A DNA stretch of 19,149 bases from Lysobacterales bacterium (lineage in GTDB: Bacteria > Pseudomonadota > Gammaproteobacteria > Xanthomonadales > SZUA-36), in contig JAKITM010000043.1 in assembly GCA_021648045.1 (NCBI GenBank), positions 1 to 19,149 of the forward strand, read 5' to 3'. This document shows, piece by piece, positions 1-7,462 of this stretch. The notes beneath the pieces were generated by a model, which made no database searches, was not told the origin of the DNA, and saw nothing but the letters and a program-made list of their open reading frames with translations. How positions within the stretch are numbered: position 1 is the stretch's first letter; each line of letters starts with the position of its first letter. The position numbers were made by a program, and so were the translations under genes.

Positions 1-494
1 CCCATTGCAACCGCCGAAAAGCGCTGTTTGAACAGGCTTGTGAGCTTACCAAAAAAGGTTGCAGCATTGATGTAACGGCATTTCCACCCAGTGATAACAT
101 CGATGAATATTCAGCTGCTGAGGCATTTGTTCGCTTTCAGGAAAAAGGTCTGGATATGCAAAAATTCACCATTTCTTCTGATGGCGGTGGTTGTTTGCCA
201 CAGTTTAATACCCAAGGTGAGTTAATCCGCCTCGATTATGGTCGGTGTACGCTATTAAGCGAAACCCTGAAAGAATTGTTGGATAAAAACACCAATGTCA
301 CGGAGGTTATTTCCGTATTTACCCGTAATGTAGCGAGCCTGTTAAAACTAAAGCAGAAAGGCGAGGTGGCAGTGGGTAAGGATGCAGATTTAGTCATCCT
401 GGATGCGGATAATCAGATTGAATCAGTGATGGCGTTGGGTCAATGGCATCAAAAAAACCAGCAAACGATTAAATTCGGTGGCTTTGAAAAATAA
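1..494 (+). CDS. iadA: Isoaspartyl dipeptidase (IadA-type), 3' part only
   Basis: This is the C-terminal part of a metal-dependent amidohydrolase-fold isoaspartyl dipeptidase; the 5' end lies outside the window and the first complete codon is at position 3. The visible 163 codons align by eye with the end of E. coli IadA. They open with H-C-N-R, corresponding to the THVNR segment that carries a zinc-ligand His. They continue with a segment like 'LFEQA...KKG..ID', then S-S-D-G around position 180, where the Asp is the expected catalytic base, and end in the usual 'GKDADLVILD' amidohydrolase strand. The enzyme hydrolyses beta-aspartyl dipeptides. With cphB and cphA directly downstream, the likely substrate is beta-Asp-Arg from cyanophycin breakdown (inference from context). 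The stop is 14 nt before cphB, so the two are probably co-transcribed. The cluster promoter is not in the window. Confidence 0.9.
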   Translation, partial: HCNRRKALFEQACELTKKGCSIDVTAFPPSDNIDEYSAAEAFVRFQEKGLDMQKFTISSDGGGCLPQFNTQGELIRLDYGRCTLLSETLKELLDKNTNVTEVISVFTRNVASLLKLKQKGEVAVGKDADLVILDADNQIESVMALGQWHQKNQQTIKFGGFEK

Positions 495-508
495 TAATTG
501 GAGAGCGT

Positions 509-1324
509 ATGTGTCCTGCTGAAAAAGTCAAAAATGTAGATCGCGGCTGGGTTATTCCCATTGGTGGTGCTGAAGATAAAGTCAATAATATGAGTATATT
601 ACGGCGATTTTGTGAGCTGTCGGGCGGTGAGGATGGCAAAATCCTGGTTATTCCAACTGCCTCAGAACTGGAAGATACCGGTCCTCGTTATGTAGAAATA
701 TTTGAAAGCATGGGGGCTAAATCTAAATTTATGCCCATTAATGAAAGAGAAGATTGCTTCTTTGATGAAATTATTGAGTTGCTGCACAAATCCACCGGGA
801 TTTTTATTACTGGTGGTAATCAGCTGCGCTTATCCACTATTTTAGGCGGTACGCCGGTAGCCAAGTTGATTCGTTCAATGCATGCTGCAGGTGTGCATGT
901 GGCCGGTACTTCAGCCGGGGCAGCAATCATTTCCGAGCACATGATTGCCGGTGGTCGTAGCGGCCCAACCCCGCTGGAAGACGGTGCAACCATGGCGCCC
1001 GGTTTGGGCCTCACCAATAAGGTGATTATTGACCAGCACTTTCGCCAACGGGATCGCATAGGTCGTTTGCTGGCGGCCTTGTCGTATAATCCTTTTATAA
1101 CTGGTCTGGGTATTGATGAAGATACCGCCGCATTTATCTCCCCCGATGGGGTGCTGGAAGTGGTGGGTTCAGGTGCAATCACTGTTGTGGACCCGGCAGA
1201 TTTAAGCCACTCTTCAATGCATGATGCATCGCATCAAGATGCGATAACGCTGATTGGCTTAAAGTTACATATACTGGCTGCCGGGGCCAAATATGATGTT
1301 AATACACGCAGGGCCTTTATCTAA
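509..1324 (+). CDS. cphB: Cyanophycinase
   Basis: Cyanophycinase is a serine exopeptidase (peptidase family S51) that cuts cyanophycin into beta-Asp-Arg dipeptides in the cytoplasm. The product is 271 aa, the normal length for CphB. The N-terminal 'GWVIPIGGAEDK' strand, the 'GIFITGGNQ' strand and the nucleophile elbow G-T-S-A-G-A are all visible. The catalytic Ser is residue 135, and the His in 'IIDQHFRQRDR' (about residue 177) fits the family active site. The start is supported by a GGAG site at 500-503, 5 nt before the ATG. It lies between the dipeptidase gene and cphA, so polymer breakdown and synthesis share an operon-like block. No truncation or missing catalytic residue was seen. Confidence 0.95.
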   Translation: MCPAEKVKNVDRGWVIPIGGAEDKVNNMSILRRFCELSGGEDGKILVIPTASELEDTGPRYVEIFESMGAKSKFMPINEREDCFFDEIIELLHKSTGIFITGGNQLRLSTILGGTPVAKLIRSMHAAGVHVAGTSAGAAIISEHMIAGGRSGPTPLEDGATMAPGLGLTNKVIIDQHFRQRDRIGRLLAALSYNPFITGLGIDEDTAAFISPDGVLEVVGSGAITVVDPADLSHSSMHDASHQDAITLIGLKLHILAAGAKYDVNTRRAFI

Positions 1325-1375
1325 ACCAGTTATTTATAATCATCAATTTATAATATTCAATATGGGTGAATTATC

Positions 1376-4177
1376 ATGAAAGTCTTAAAAACCAATGTCT
1401 ATGTCGGCCCTAATTTATACGCCCATTTTCCCGTTATCAGGCAACAAATTGATCTAGGTGTTTTAGAGCAATGGCCCTCGGCGAAAATTGGGAATGACTT
1501 TATTGATGGTTTACTCCAGGCGCTGCCCGGCCTTGATGAGCATGGCTGTTCTTATGGTGTAGCCGGCGGGTTTGTGCGGCGGCTGAAAGAAGATGGCGGC
1601 ACCTGGATGGGGCATATTCTTGAACATGCCGGACTCGAGTTGCAAAACATGGCAGGCTCAGATGTGACTTTCGGCAGAACCCGCTCCATCGAAGGGCAGC
1701 CGGGTTGCTACACCATGGTTTTCGAATACAAACAGCGTGATGTTGGTTTGGAGTCGGCGCGAATTGCCCGCCAGTTATTGTTTAGCCTGTTGCCTGTTGA
1801 GTTACAGAAACAATTAGCAGAATACATTGAAGATGATTTTGATTTTGCCGAACAACGGGACGATTTCATTCGTTTCGCTCAAAGAAAAGAGTTGGGTCCT
1901 TCAACAGCTTCTATTGTTAAAGCCGCTGAAGAACGAAATATTCCCTGGTTACGGCTGAATAAGTATTCGCTGGTGCAGTTCGGGCATGGAAAATATCAAC
2001 AAAGAATCCAAGCAACCATCACATCTAAAACGACCCATATTGCGGTCGAAATTTCCTGCGATAAAGATGATACTCACAGCCTATTGCACGACCTTGGCTT
2101 GCCCTTGCCGCGCCAGGAGCTGGTTTATTCTCCAAAAGAAGCTGTTGCAAAGGCCCGGCGGATTGGTTATCCGGTGGTGGTTAAACCCCTCGATGCGAAT
2201 CATGGGCGTGGAATAACCATTAATATTAAGTTTGATAACGAAGTCGAATCTGCCTTCGATTTTGCCAGAGAAAAAGGCAAGTCCCGCGGCATTTTGATTG
2301 AGTCTATGATCGAGGGTTTTGACCATCGGATGTTGGTGGTAAATGGAGAATTGGTGGCCGTTGCCAAACGCGTTCCAGGACATGTGATTGGCGATGGTAA
2401 ACACACAATTTCCGAATTGATGGATATAGTTAATCAAGACCCCCGTCGCGGTGTCGGCCATGAAAAAGTTTTAACTAAACTGGAGCTGGATCGCCAGGCT
2501 GAATTATTAATAGAGCAAGCCGGGTTCACCACAGATACGGTGATTAAAAAAGATGAGTTATTCTACCTGCGCTCTACCGCCAATCTTTCTACCGGTGGCA
2601 CCGCCATCGATTTAACCGATGAAGTCCATCCGGATAACCGGGCGATGGCAGTACGGGCTGTAATGGCGGTTGGTCTGGATGTCGGCGGGGTGGATTTCCT
2701 CACAGAAGATATTAGTCAATCTTATAAAGATGTGGGCGGTGCTATTGTAGAAGTTAATGCTGCGCCCGGATTCAGAATGCATGTTGCGCCCTCAAAAGGC
2801 AAACCTAGAGATGTCGCTGGGAAGGTAATGGATATGCTGTTTCCCCCCAATACACCCAGCCGCATCCCGATTGCCGCAATTACCGGTACTAATGGTAAAA
2901 CCACAACCTCACGAATGTTATCGCATGTTTTAAAAACCGCCGGGCATACCGTAGGTGCGACATCTACCGATGGTGTTTATATTGATGGTCACCTCAGCGT
3001 CAAAGGTGATATGACCGGCCCCATGGCCGCCAGAATTGTACTTAGGGATCCAACTGTAGATGTGGCAGTGATGGAAACCGCTCGCGGTGGCATTGTGCGT
3101 GCCGGCCTGGGTTATAGCTACACCAATGTTTCCGCCTGCTTGAATATTTCATCCGATCATCTGGGTCTTGGTGGCGTGGATACATTAGAACAATTGGCAG
3201 AAATAAAACGGGTAGTAGTAGAAGTTGCAGAAGATGTTGCTGTACTGAATGCCGATGATCAGCTGTGTTTACAAATGGCGGATTACACCCAGGCGAAAAA
3301 AGTTTGTTATGTAACCATGAACCCCAAACATGCACTGGTGAAAGAACATATAAAAGAAGGCGGTATGGCGCTGGTATTAGAACAGGGTATTAATGGCGAC
3401 ATGATCACCATTTATGATAATGGTAGTCATACGCCGCTGCTATGGACACATTTAATTCCCGCAACCATTGAGGGCAAAGCCGAGCATAATGTGCAAAATG
3501 CCATGTTCGCCGCGGCCTTAAGTTATTCCATGGATGTCGAGTTAGACCAAATCCGGCACGGCCTGAGAACCTTCGATTCCACCTTCTTCCAGGCACCCGG
3601 GCGGATGAATCAGTACGACGAACATCCGTTTAAAGTTATTCTCGATTATGGGCATAATCCGGCTGCTATTAAAGTGGTTTCGCAAACGATAGACCGCTTC
3701 GAAATCAGTGGTAGAAAGATTTGTGTGTTGGCGGCACCTGGCGATAGAAGAGATGAAGATGTGCGCAATATGGCCAAAGAGGCAGCTGGGCATTTTGATT
3801 GTTATATTCTAAAAGCCGATGACAACCGGCGTGGGCGGCAGGATAGGGAAATTCCATTAATGCTACAGGAGCAGCTCATCGCCTCCGGTGTTGCTGAGGA
3901 ACAAACTCAAGTGGTAGCAAATGAAGCAGATGCGGTTGAAACTGCCCTGAATCTTGCGACTGAAGGTGATTTGTTGCTGGTCTTTGGTGATGACATTACC
4001 CGTTGCTGGAAACAAATTATCAATTTTAATAAAGACAAGCAGAAATCCAGCAAAGCCAGTAGCGACAACAATGTTTCAAATGTAATTACCGATGGCGACT
4101 CCGGCATGATCGATTCCATACCATTAATTAAAGATGAGCGCGGTGTGCGCCTGGCCAGGTCTGAAGAGAATGACTGA
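1376..4177 (+). CDS. cphA: Cyanophycin synthetase
   Basis: This enzyme makes cyanophycin by ATP-dependent addition of Asp to the backbone and Arg to each Asp side chain. The protein has 933 aa, slightly longer than cyanobacterial CphA (about 870-900). The order is an N-terminal domain (about 1-160), a linker with 'ERNIPWLRLN' and 'FGHGKYQQRI' (near residue 202), an ATP-grasp domain (about 215-485) with 'YPVVVKPLDANHGRG' (Lys270) and 'VEVNAAPGFRMH', and a Mur-ligase domain from about 495. The Mur domain has P-loop G-T-N-G-K-T-T-T (Lys508), 'ETARGGIVRAGLGY', 'SSDHLG' and 'DYGHNPAAI'. The C-terminal tail ends in 'DERGVRLARSEEND', which I recall as typical of proteobacterial CphA. All domains look complete, so an active bifunctional enzyme is expected. 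A weak GGGTGA precedes the ATG. Its last codons overlap the next gene. Confidence 0.96.
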   Translation: MKVLKTNVYVGPNLYAHFPVIRQQIDLGVLEQWPSAKIGNDFIDGLLQALPGLDEHGCSYGVAGGFVRRLKEDGGTWMGHILEHAGLELQNMAGSDVTFGRTRSIEGQPGCYTMVFEYKQRDVGLESARIARQLLFSLLPVELQKQLAEYIEDDFDFAEQRDDFIRFAQRKELGPSTASIVKAAEERNIPWLRLNKYSLVQFGHGKYQQRIQATITSKTTHIAVEISCDKDDTHSLLHDLGLPLPRQELVYSPKEAVAKARRIGYPVVVKPLDANHGRGITINIKFDNEVESAFDFAREKGKSRGILIESMIEGFDHRMLVVNGELVAVAKRVPGHVIGDGKHTISELMDIVNQDPRRGVGHEKVLTKLELDRQAELLIEQAGFTTDTVIKKDELFYLRSTANLSTGGTAIDLTDEVHPDNRAMAVRAVMAVGLDVGGVDFLTEDISQSYKDVGGAIVEVNAAPGFRMHVAPSKGKPRDVAGKVMDMLFPPNTPSRIPIAAITGTNGKTTTSRMLSHVLKTAGHTVGATSTDGVYIDGHLSVKGDMTGPMAARIVLRDPTVDVAVMETARGGIVRAGLGYSYTNVSACLNISSDHLGLGGVDTLEQLAEIKRVVVEVAEDVAVLNADDQLCLQMADYTQAKKVCYVTMNPKHALVKEHIKEGGMALVLEQGINGDMITIYDNGSHTPLLWTHLIPATIEGKAEHNVQNAMFAAALSYSMDVELDQIRHGLRTFDSTFFQAPGRMNQYDEHPFKVILDYGHNPAAIKVVSQTIDRFEISGRKICVLAAPGDRRDEDVRNMAKEAAGHFDCYILKADDNRRGRQDREIPLMLQEQLIASGVAEEQTQVVANEADAVETALNLATEGDLLLVFGDDITRCWKQIINFNKDKQKSSKASSDNNVSNVITDGDSGMIDSIPLIKDERGVRLARSEEND

Positions 4178-5876
4178 AATCGTTCTCAAACTTGAGGACT
4201 CCAGAAGACTAACCGGCCCAAACCTGTTCTCGGCTGAAGCCGGGGCGATTATAGGTGTATCTTTTAAAAACATCGATGCCGAAATTGTAGTTGAACAGTG
4301 GAATCGGCAGGTAAGGATATTGCTTGATAGCCTAGGTTGGGCTACGGAAAAAACCTGGTCACGAATATATTCAGGTGGCATCAGCCTAGTTATTTCAGCA
4401 CCGATTGATGTGCTTTATGCCGCCACAGAAGTTAATGAAGCCGCCTGGCAATTAACCATGGGTGAAATACTTGCGCCTAGTGAAAGTAACAGCACTAGCG
4501 TTGATATAGAAAAACTCCAATCGCTTATTCAGGACGAAAGCAACCCTCCGCTGCTAGTTTTAGAAAAAGCCGCAATAGATCACAATATTTGTTTTTTAAG
4601 CGATGATGATGAAGCCTCAATTGGCTACGGTAAAAGCTGTCAAGTTTTTCCAGTTGATAAAATCCCGCCAGTTAGCAGTATTGATTGGAGTGGTATTGAA
4701 TGCATTCCAGTTGCTTTAGTCACGGGAACCAATGGCAAATCAACAACGGTGAGGTTGGCAAGCGCCGTTGCCAAAGCAGCGGGTCTTGCTGCGGGTATTA
4801 CTTCAACCGATTATATTCGTGTTGGTGATCAGATTTTAGATACAGGAGATTATTCGGGCCCGGGTGGTGCGCGCACAATACTGCGGCACCCAAATACCGA
4901 AATCGCTTTTTTAGAGGTTGCCAGAGGCGGCATGCTGCGCCGTGGTATTGGTGTCAATAAAGCCACCAGCGTGGTGATTACCAATGTTGCTGAAGATCAT
5001 CTAGGCGAATACGGCATCAATACACTTGATGATATGGTAGCGGCAAAATTTATAGTTCGTCAGGCGATAAGCCTGCAGCAGGACCTAATCCTCAATGCTG
5101 ATGATGCGGGTTGTGTAAGTTTCGCTAAATCGTTGGAAAATAAAATCGTCTGGTTTTCCTGGTCGCTCAATAACCCGGTGATTCAGGCGCATATTAAAGC
5201 CGGTGGAGGCGCCTGTTATGTGGATGCGGGGGTCATATACTCGCACCGTGGTGGCATTACAACTGCAGTAGTAGCGGTTAATGATATTCCCATTACATTA
5301 TCCGCTGCGGCAAAACACAACACCCATAACGCCTTGGCAGTAACCGCACTTTGTTTGACAATGGGCATTGATGTGAAACACATTCGCCAAGGTTTGAGTG
5401 GCTTCGCGAGCATCCCTGAAAATAATCCGGGCCGGGGAAATGTATTCGAGTTTAATGGCATTACCGCTATTGTTGATTTTGCTCACAATGAACATGGCCT
5501 GAATTCGATGGTTGAAACCATCAGTAATATGCCGGCAACCAGGCGTCTTATATTAATTTCTCAGGCAGGTGATAGATCAGATGAGTTGATTAAAGGATTA
5601 GTCCAGTCATCAATGAAAGCCAAGCCGGATGCACTGGTAGTATGTGAGCTAGCGTCATATCTGAGGGGTCGGGAATTAAACGAGGTGCCCAGAATTATCC
5701 GTCAGCATGCACTAGATATGGGTATGGAAAAGGAAAAAATCATGCTTTCCGATTCGCCTTTTCAGGGAGTGGAAAAGGCCTTGGAGTGGGCACAATCCGG
5801 TGATGTTTTATTGATCCTAGCATTAACCCAGAGAGATGAAATCATAGAGTTATTGAGCACGAAAGTTAATTCATAA
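4170..5876 (+). CDS. CphA-like Mur ligase lacking the ATP-grasp domain (CphA'-type)
   Basis: This is a 568-aa paralogue of the upstream synthetase. The ATG at 4170 lies in the last codons of cphA (8-nt overlap, ATGACTGA), which suggests translational coupling. An ATG at 4134 is in frame, but the product would then start with unrelated residues, whereas the 4170 start gives 'MTEIVLKLEDSRRLTGPN', which I recall as the usual beginning of this family. Residues 1-165 resemble the CphA N-terminal region and linker; 'SIGYGKS' near 151 matches CphA 'FGHGK' near 202. The Mur P-loop G-T-N-G-K-S-T-T follows at once (Lys190), so about 270 residues, the whole ATP-grasp domain, are absent. The Mur motifs 'EVARGGMLRRGIG', 'AEDHLGEYG' and 'DFAHNEHG' are kept. 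By homology it could carry out an ATP-dependent amide ligation like the Arg-adding half of CphA. The substrate is unknown. Confidence 0.88.
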   Translation: MTEIVLKLEDSRRLTGPNLFSAEAGAIIGVSFKNIDAEIVVEQWNRQVRILLDSLGWATEKTWSRIYSGGISLVISAPIDVLYAATEVNEAAWQLTMGEILAPSESNSTSVDIEKLQSLIQDESNPPLLVLEKAAIDHNICFLSDDDEASIGYGKSCQVFPVDKIPPVSSIDWSGIECIPVALVTGTNGKSTTVRLASAVAKAAGLAAGITSTDYIRVGDQILDTGDYSGPGGARTILRHPNTEIAFLEVARGGMLRRGIGVNKATSVVITNVAEDHLGEYGINTLDDMVAAKFIVRQAISLQQDLILNADDAGCVSFAKSLENKIVWFSWSLNNPVIQAHIKAGGGACYVDAGVIYSHRGGITTAVVAVNDIPITLSAAAKHNTHNALAVTALCLTMGIDVKHIRQGLSGFASIPENNPGRGNVFEFNGITAIVDFAHNEHGLNSMVETISNMPATRRLILISQAGDRSDELIKGLVQSSMKAKPDALVVCELASYLRGRELNEVPRIIRQHALDMGMEKEKIMLSDSPFQGVEKALEWAQSGDVLLILALTQRDEIIELLSTKVNS

Positions 5877-5902
5877 GCTATAATTTAATTCTATGGATAC
5901 AC

Positions 5903-5933
5903 ATGCCGGTCAGTTTGTTGACCGGCATTTTCT
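5903..5933 (+). terminator. Rho-independent terminator after the cyanophycin cluster
   Basis: A perfect 10-bp stem (ATGCCGGTCA, 5903-5912, with TGACCGGCAT, 5919-5928) closes a 6-nt loop and runs into TTTCT. It lies 27 nt after the stop of the Mur-ligase-like gene. It would end cluster transcription before the convergent DUF937 gene. Confidence 0.85.
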
Positions 5934-5948
5934 AAAATAACTGAGGGC

Positions 5949-6359
5949 TTATTTAAAAAACTTACCCGCCATATCCATAAGTCCATCAGTACCACCAAGG
6001 CTATCAAGAAAGGAGCCACCACTGCTAGATTTATCGATTAACTGCGGCAACATCGTGCTTAAGCTCTCCAACAGACTGCCTTCGCCAGTATTCAGTTGGC
6101 TAGCGATTTGAGCGATTTTGTCACTACCCAGTAGTTCCTGAATCTGATCTATCGAAATCGAGCTGTTACTGCCATCACCCAACCAGGATGCAGCAATGTC
6201 GCCGAGACCGCTGTCGTTCATTGAAGACACAATTCCACCTAGGTCGAGTTTTCCATCACTGCCCGAAAGCAGGTCGCCAAGGGCAGAGCCGAGGGCATCC
6301 TGATCGACATTTTTCATGCTTTCACCAAATAGTTCGGTGCCTAATTTCATCAAATCCAT
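5949..6359 (-). CDS. DUF937 / YidB-like protein
   Basis: This is a 136-aa protein of the DUF937 family, to which E. coli YidB belongs. It is low in complexity and rich in Gly, Ser, Asp and Leu. The family core is at about residues 70-115: 'SIDQIQELLGSDKIAQIAS' followed by 'LLESLSTMLPQLIDK'. There is no signal peptide and no membrane segment. The molecular function of the family is not established. The start is well supported by AGGAG at 6366-6370, 6 nt before the ATG. It converges on the cyanophycin cluster and is transcribed alone as far as the sequence shows. Confidence 0.85.
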   Translation of the reverse strand: MDLMKLGTELFGESMKNVDQDALGSALGDLLSGSDGKLDLGGIVSSMNDSGLGDIAASWLGDGSNSSISIDQIQELLGSDKIAQIASQLNTGEGSLLESLSTMLPQLIDKSSSGGSFLDSLGGTDGLMDMAGKFFK

Positions 6360-6396
6360 ATTTTTCTCCTTTTAAATTGTGTATTAGCAGCTCAAA

Positions 6397-6551
6397 TCAA
6401 TCTTTCTTTACAAAACCAGACCTCAGCTTCATTGGCACAATACCGAGAATCTTGCAGTCGATATCATGATCGCCCTCAGGGCAAATATACATCATACCAT
6501 CCGCATAAGTGTACTCTGAGCTTCACTCGGGGCAGTTGGCAATTTGTTCAT
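6397..6551 (-). pseudogene. phnA: Remnant of phnA/yjdM (zinc-ribbon protein), frameshifted and internally deleted
   Basis: Read on the minus strand, this stretch keeps both ends of a PhnA/YjdM protein. An ATG at 6549-6551 begins 'MNKLP'. After a one-base frame change comes N-C-P-E-stop-S-S-E-Y-T-Y-A-D-G-M-M-Y-I-C-P-E, where the family has CPxCxSEYTYEDGxMYxCPEC, so the second zinc-ribbon Cys codon is TGA. The reading then jumps to 'GDHDIDCKILG' and 'VPMKLRSGFVKKD' plus a stop at 6397-6399, which matches the family C-terminus. Only about 51 of the usual 110 or so codons remain, so the middle has been lost. The lesions are a frameshift, a nonsense codon and an internal deletion. The intact family's function is poorly known; the old phosphonoacetate hydrolase label is doubtful. 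Confidence 0.8.
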
Positions 6552-6631
6552 ATTTTTCCCTAAGTAAGCTTTCCCTGTAGCTGGCGAGAAGTATATTGAA
6601 AATCTATGCTAACGGCTAAATTTGTTTCATA

Positions 6632-6645
6632 GTAATTATAATTAC
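6632..6645. promoter_or_regulatory. 14-bp perfect palindrome, candidate operator
   Basis: GTAATTATAATTAC reads the same on both strands. It lies 23 nt upstream of the -35-like hexamer of the next operon, which encodes an XRE-type regulator. Binding is inferred from position and symmetry only; AT-rich palindromes can arise by chance. Confidence 0.35.
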
Positions 6646-6667
6646 ACATATCAAATGTAAAAAATAG

Positions 6668-6696
6668 TAGACATGGTGTAAAAATTACAATACACT
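6668..6696 (+). promoter_or_regulatory. Sigma70-like promoter of the membrane protein / XRE regulator operon
   Basis: TAGACA (5 of 6 bases of the -35 consensus, 6668-6673), a 17-nt spacer and TACACT (4 of 6, 6691-6696) are correctly arranged. The spacer and -10 contain GTGTA-N10-TACAC (6676-6695), an inverted repeat that could be a repressor site. Transcription would start near 6703, which supports translation from 6741 rather than from the in-frame ATG at 6702. Confidence 0.5.
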
Positions 6697-6740
6697 TCGG
6701 GATGTCAATAATATTTAACATCAAGTTAAGGATAAATTAC

Positions 6741-7160
6741 ATGTCATTTCAACAAAAAGCCACTTCTGCCATCCTCGCGATTCATCTTCTGGTTTACGCC
6801 TGGTATTTTACCTACATTCTCAGTCAGGTCTCTGAGCTCGGTGTAGAGCAGGTAGAATACAAAAGCCTGCTTATGCTGGTGATAGTGGTATCAGTTGTTC
6901 TTGTAGCCGTTGGGGTAGTCATAGTCGGTATCAGTAAACCCAGTGAAATTGGGGAAGTGGATGAACGCGACCATAAGGTCAGCCTGTTAAGCGCTCGGGT
7001 TGCAGGTATTTTTTTGACTGTTTGTGTTTTTAGTGTTCTCGGATTGCTGATGTCAGGCGCGCATATATTCTGGATAGCACAGGCCCTTGTAGTGAGCTTG
7101 GTTTTCTCGGAGATAGTCATGCGAGTAACGATGCTGATTTATTATCAGCGTGGGGTGTAG
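6741..7160 (+). CDS. Four-helix inner-membrane protein paired with an XRE regulator
   Basis: This is a 139-aa membrane protein with hydrophobic segments at about residues 7-27, 43-64, 86-105 and 109-127. A cytoplasmic-type loop between the second and third contains 'DERDHKVSLLSARVAG', like the D-E-R-D motif of small DUF2178-type membrane proteins often encoded beside a helix-turn-helix regulator. The start at 6741 is chosen because AAGGA (6728-6732) sits 8 nt upstream; the in-frame ATG at 6702 has no such site and lies at the predicted transcription start. The stop is 2 nt before the regulator ATG, so the pair is an operon. Function is unknown. The arrangement suggests a sensor or target partner of the regulator (inference). 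Confidence 0.8.
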   Translation: MSFQQKATSAILAIHLLVYAWYFTYILSQVSELGVEQVEYKSLLMLVIVVSVVLVAVGVVIVGISKPSEIGEVDERDHKVSLLSARVAGIFLTVCVFSVLGLLMSGAHIFWIAQALVVSLVFSEIVMRVTMLIYYQRGV

Positions 7161-7162
7161 CC

Positions 7163-7384
7163 ATGGCAAAGCCCACAAAAATCACCAATACCATTCGCGC
7201 CCTGCGCTTTCACGCAGATGAAATGACCCAGGCAGAACTTGGGGAGAAAATTGGCGTAACCCGCCAAACCGTCATAGCTATTGAACAGGGTAAGTACTCT
7301 CCCAGCCTCGAAGTTGCTTTTCGGATTGCTGTTGTGTTCGATCAACCAGTGGGTGATGTATTTAAATACAGTCCCACAAAGTAG
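7163..7384 (+). CDS. XRE-family HTH regulator (small, Cro/CI-like)
   Basis: This 73-aa protein is almost entirely one helix-turn-helix domain. 'MTQAELGEKIGVTRQTVIAIEQGKYSPSLEVAFRIA' (split here as residues 21-40 and 41-56) is a textbook XRE-type HTH, and 'PVGDVFKY' near the end is typical of short stand-alone regulators of this type. It binds DNA, probably as a dimer. It begins 2 nt after the membrane-protein stop, so it is translated with it. Autoregulation through the inverted repeats at 6632-6645 or 6676-6695 is plausible but only inferred. Confidence 0.9.
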   Translation: MAKPTKITNTIRALRFHADEMTQAELGEKIGVTRQTVIAIEQGKYSPSLEVAFRIAVVFDQPVGDVFKYSPTK

Positions 7385-7418
7385 TTTGCTATTACTTTAA
7401 AGAATAAAAAATATTCCC

Positions 7419-7439
7419 ATCCCGGCCCCGAGCCGGGAT
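7419..7439. repeat. REP-like palindrome
   Basis: ATCCCGGC (7419-7426) and GCCGGGAT (7432-7439) form an 8-bp perfect stem around CCCGA. It follows the XRE gene but has no T-tract on the + strand, so it resembles an interspersed palindromic repeat more than a terminator. Confidence 0.6.
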
Positions 7440-7462
7440 CTCAATGGCATAGATATAGTAAT

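Noticed and set aside
820..1182. 120-codon minus-strand ORF inside cphB
   Set aside because: It is a shadow of cphB, which has intact catalytic motifs in the + strand frame.
4134..4169. Upstream start for the Mur-ligase-like gene
   Set aside because: The 12 extra residues are an out-of-frame reading of the cphA end; the 4170 start gives a family-like N-terminus.
6188..6469. 93-codon + strand ORF
   Set aside because: It is antisense to the well-supported DUF937 gene and to the phnA remnant, with no ribosome site or family resemblance.
6702..6740. Upstream start for the small membrane protein
   Set aside because: It lies at the predicted transcription start and has no ribosome site; AAGGA before 6741 is far better.
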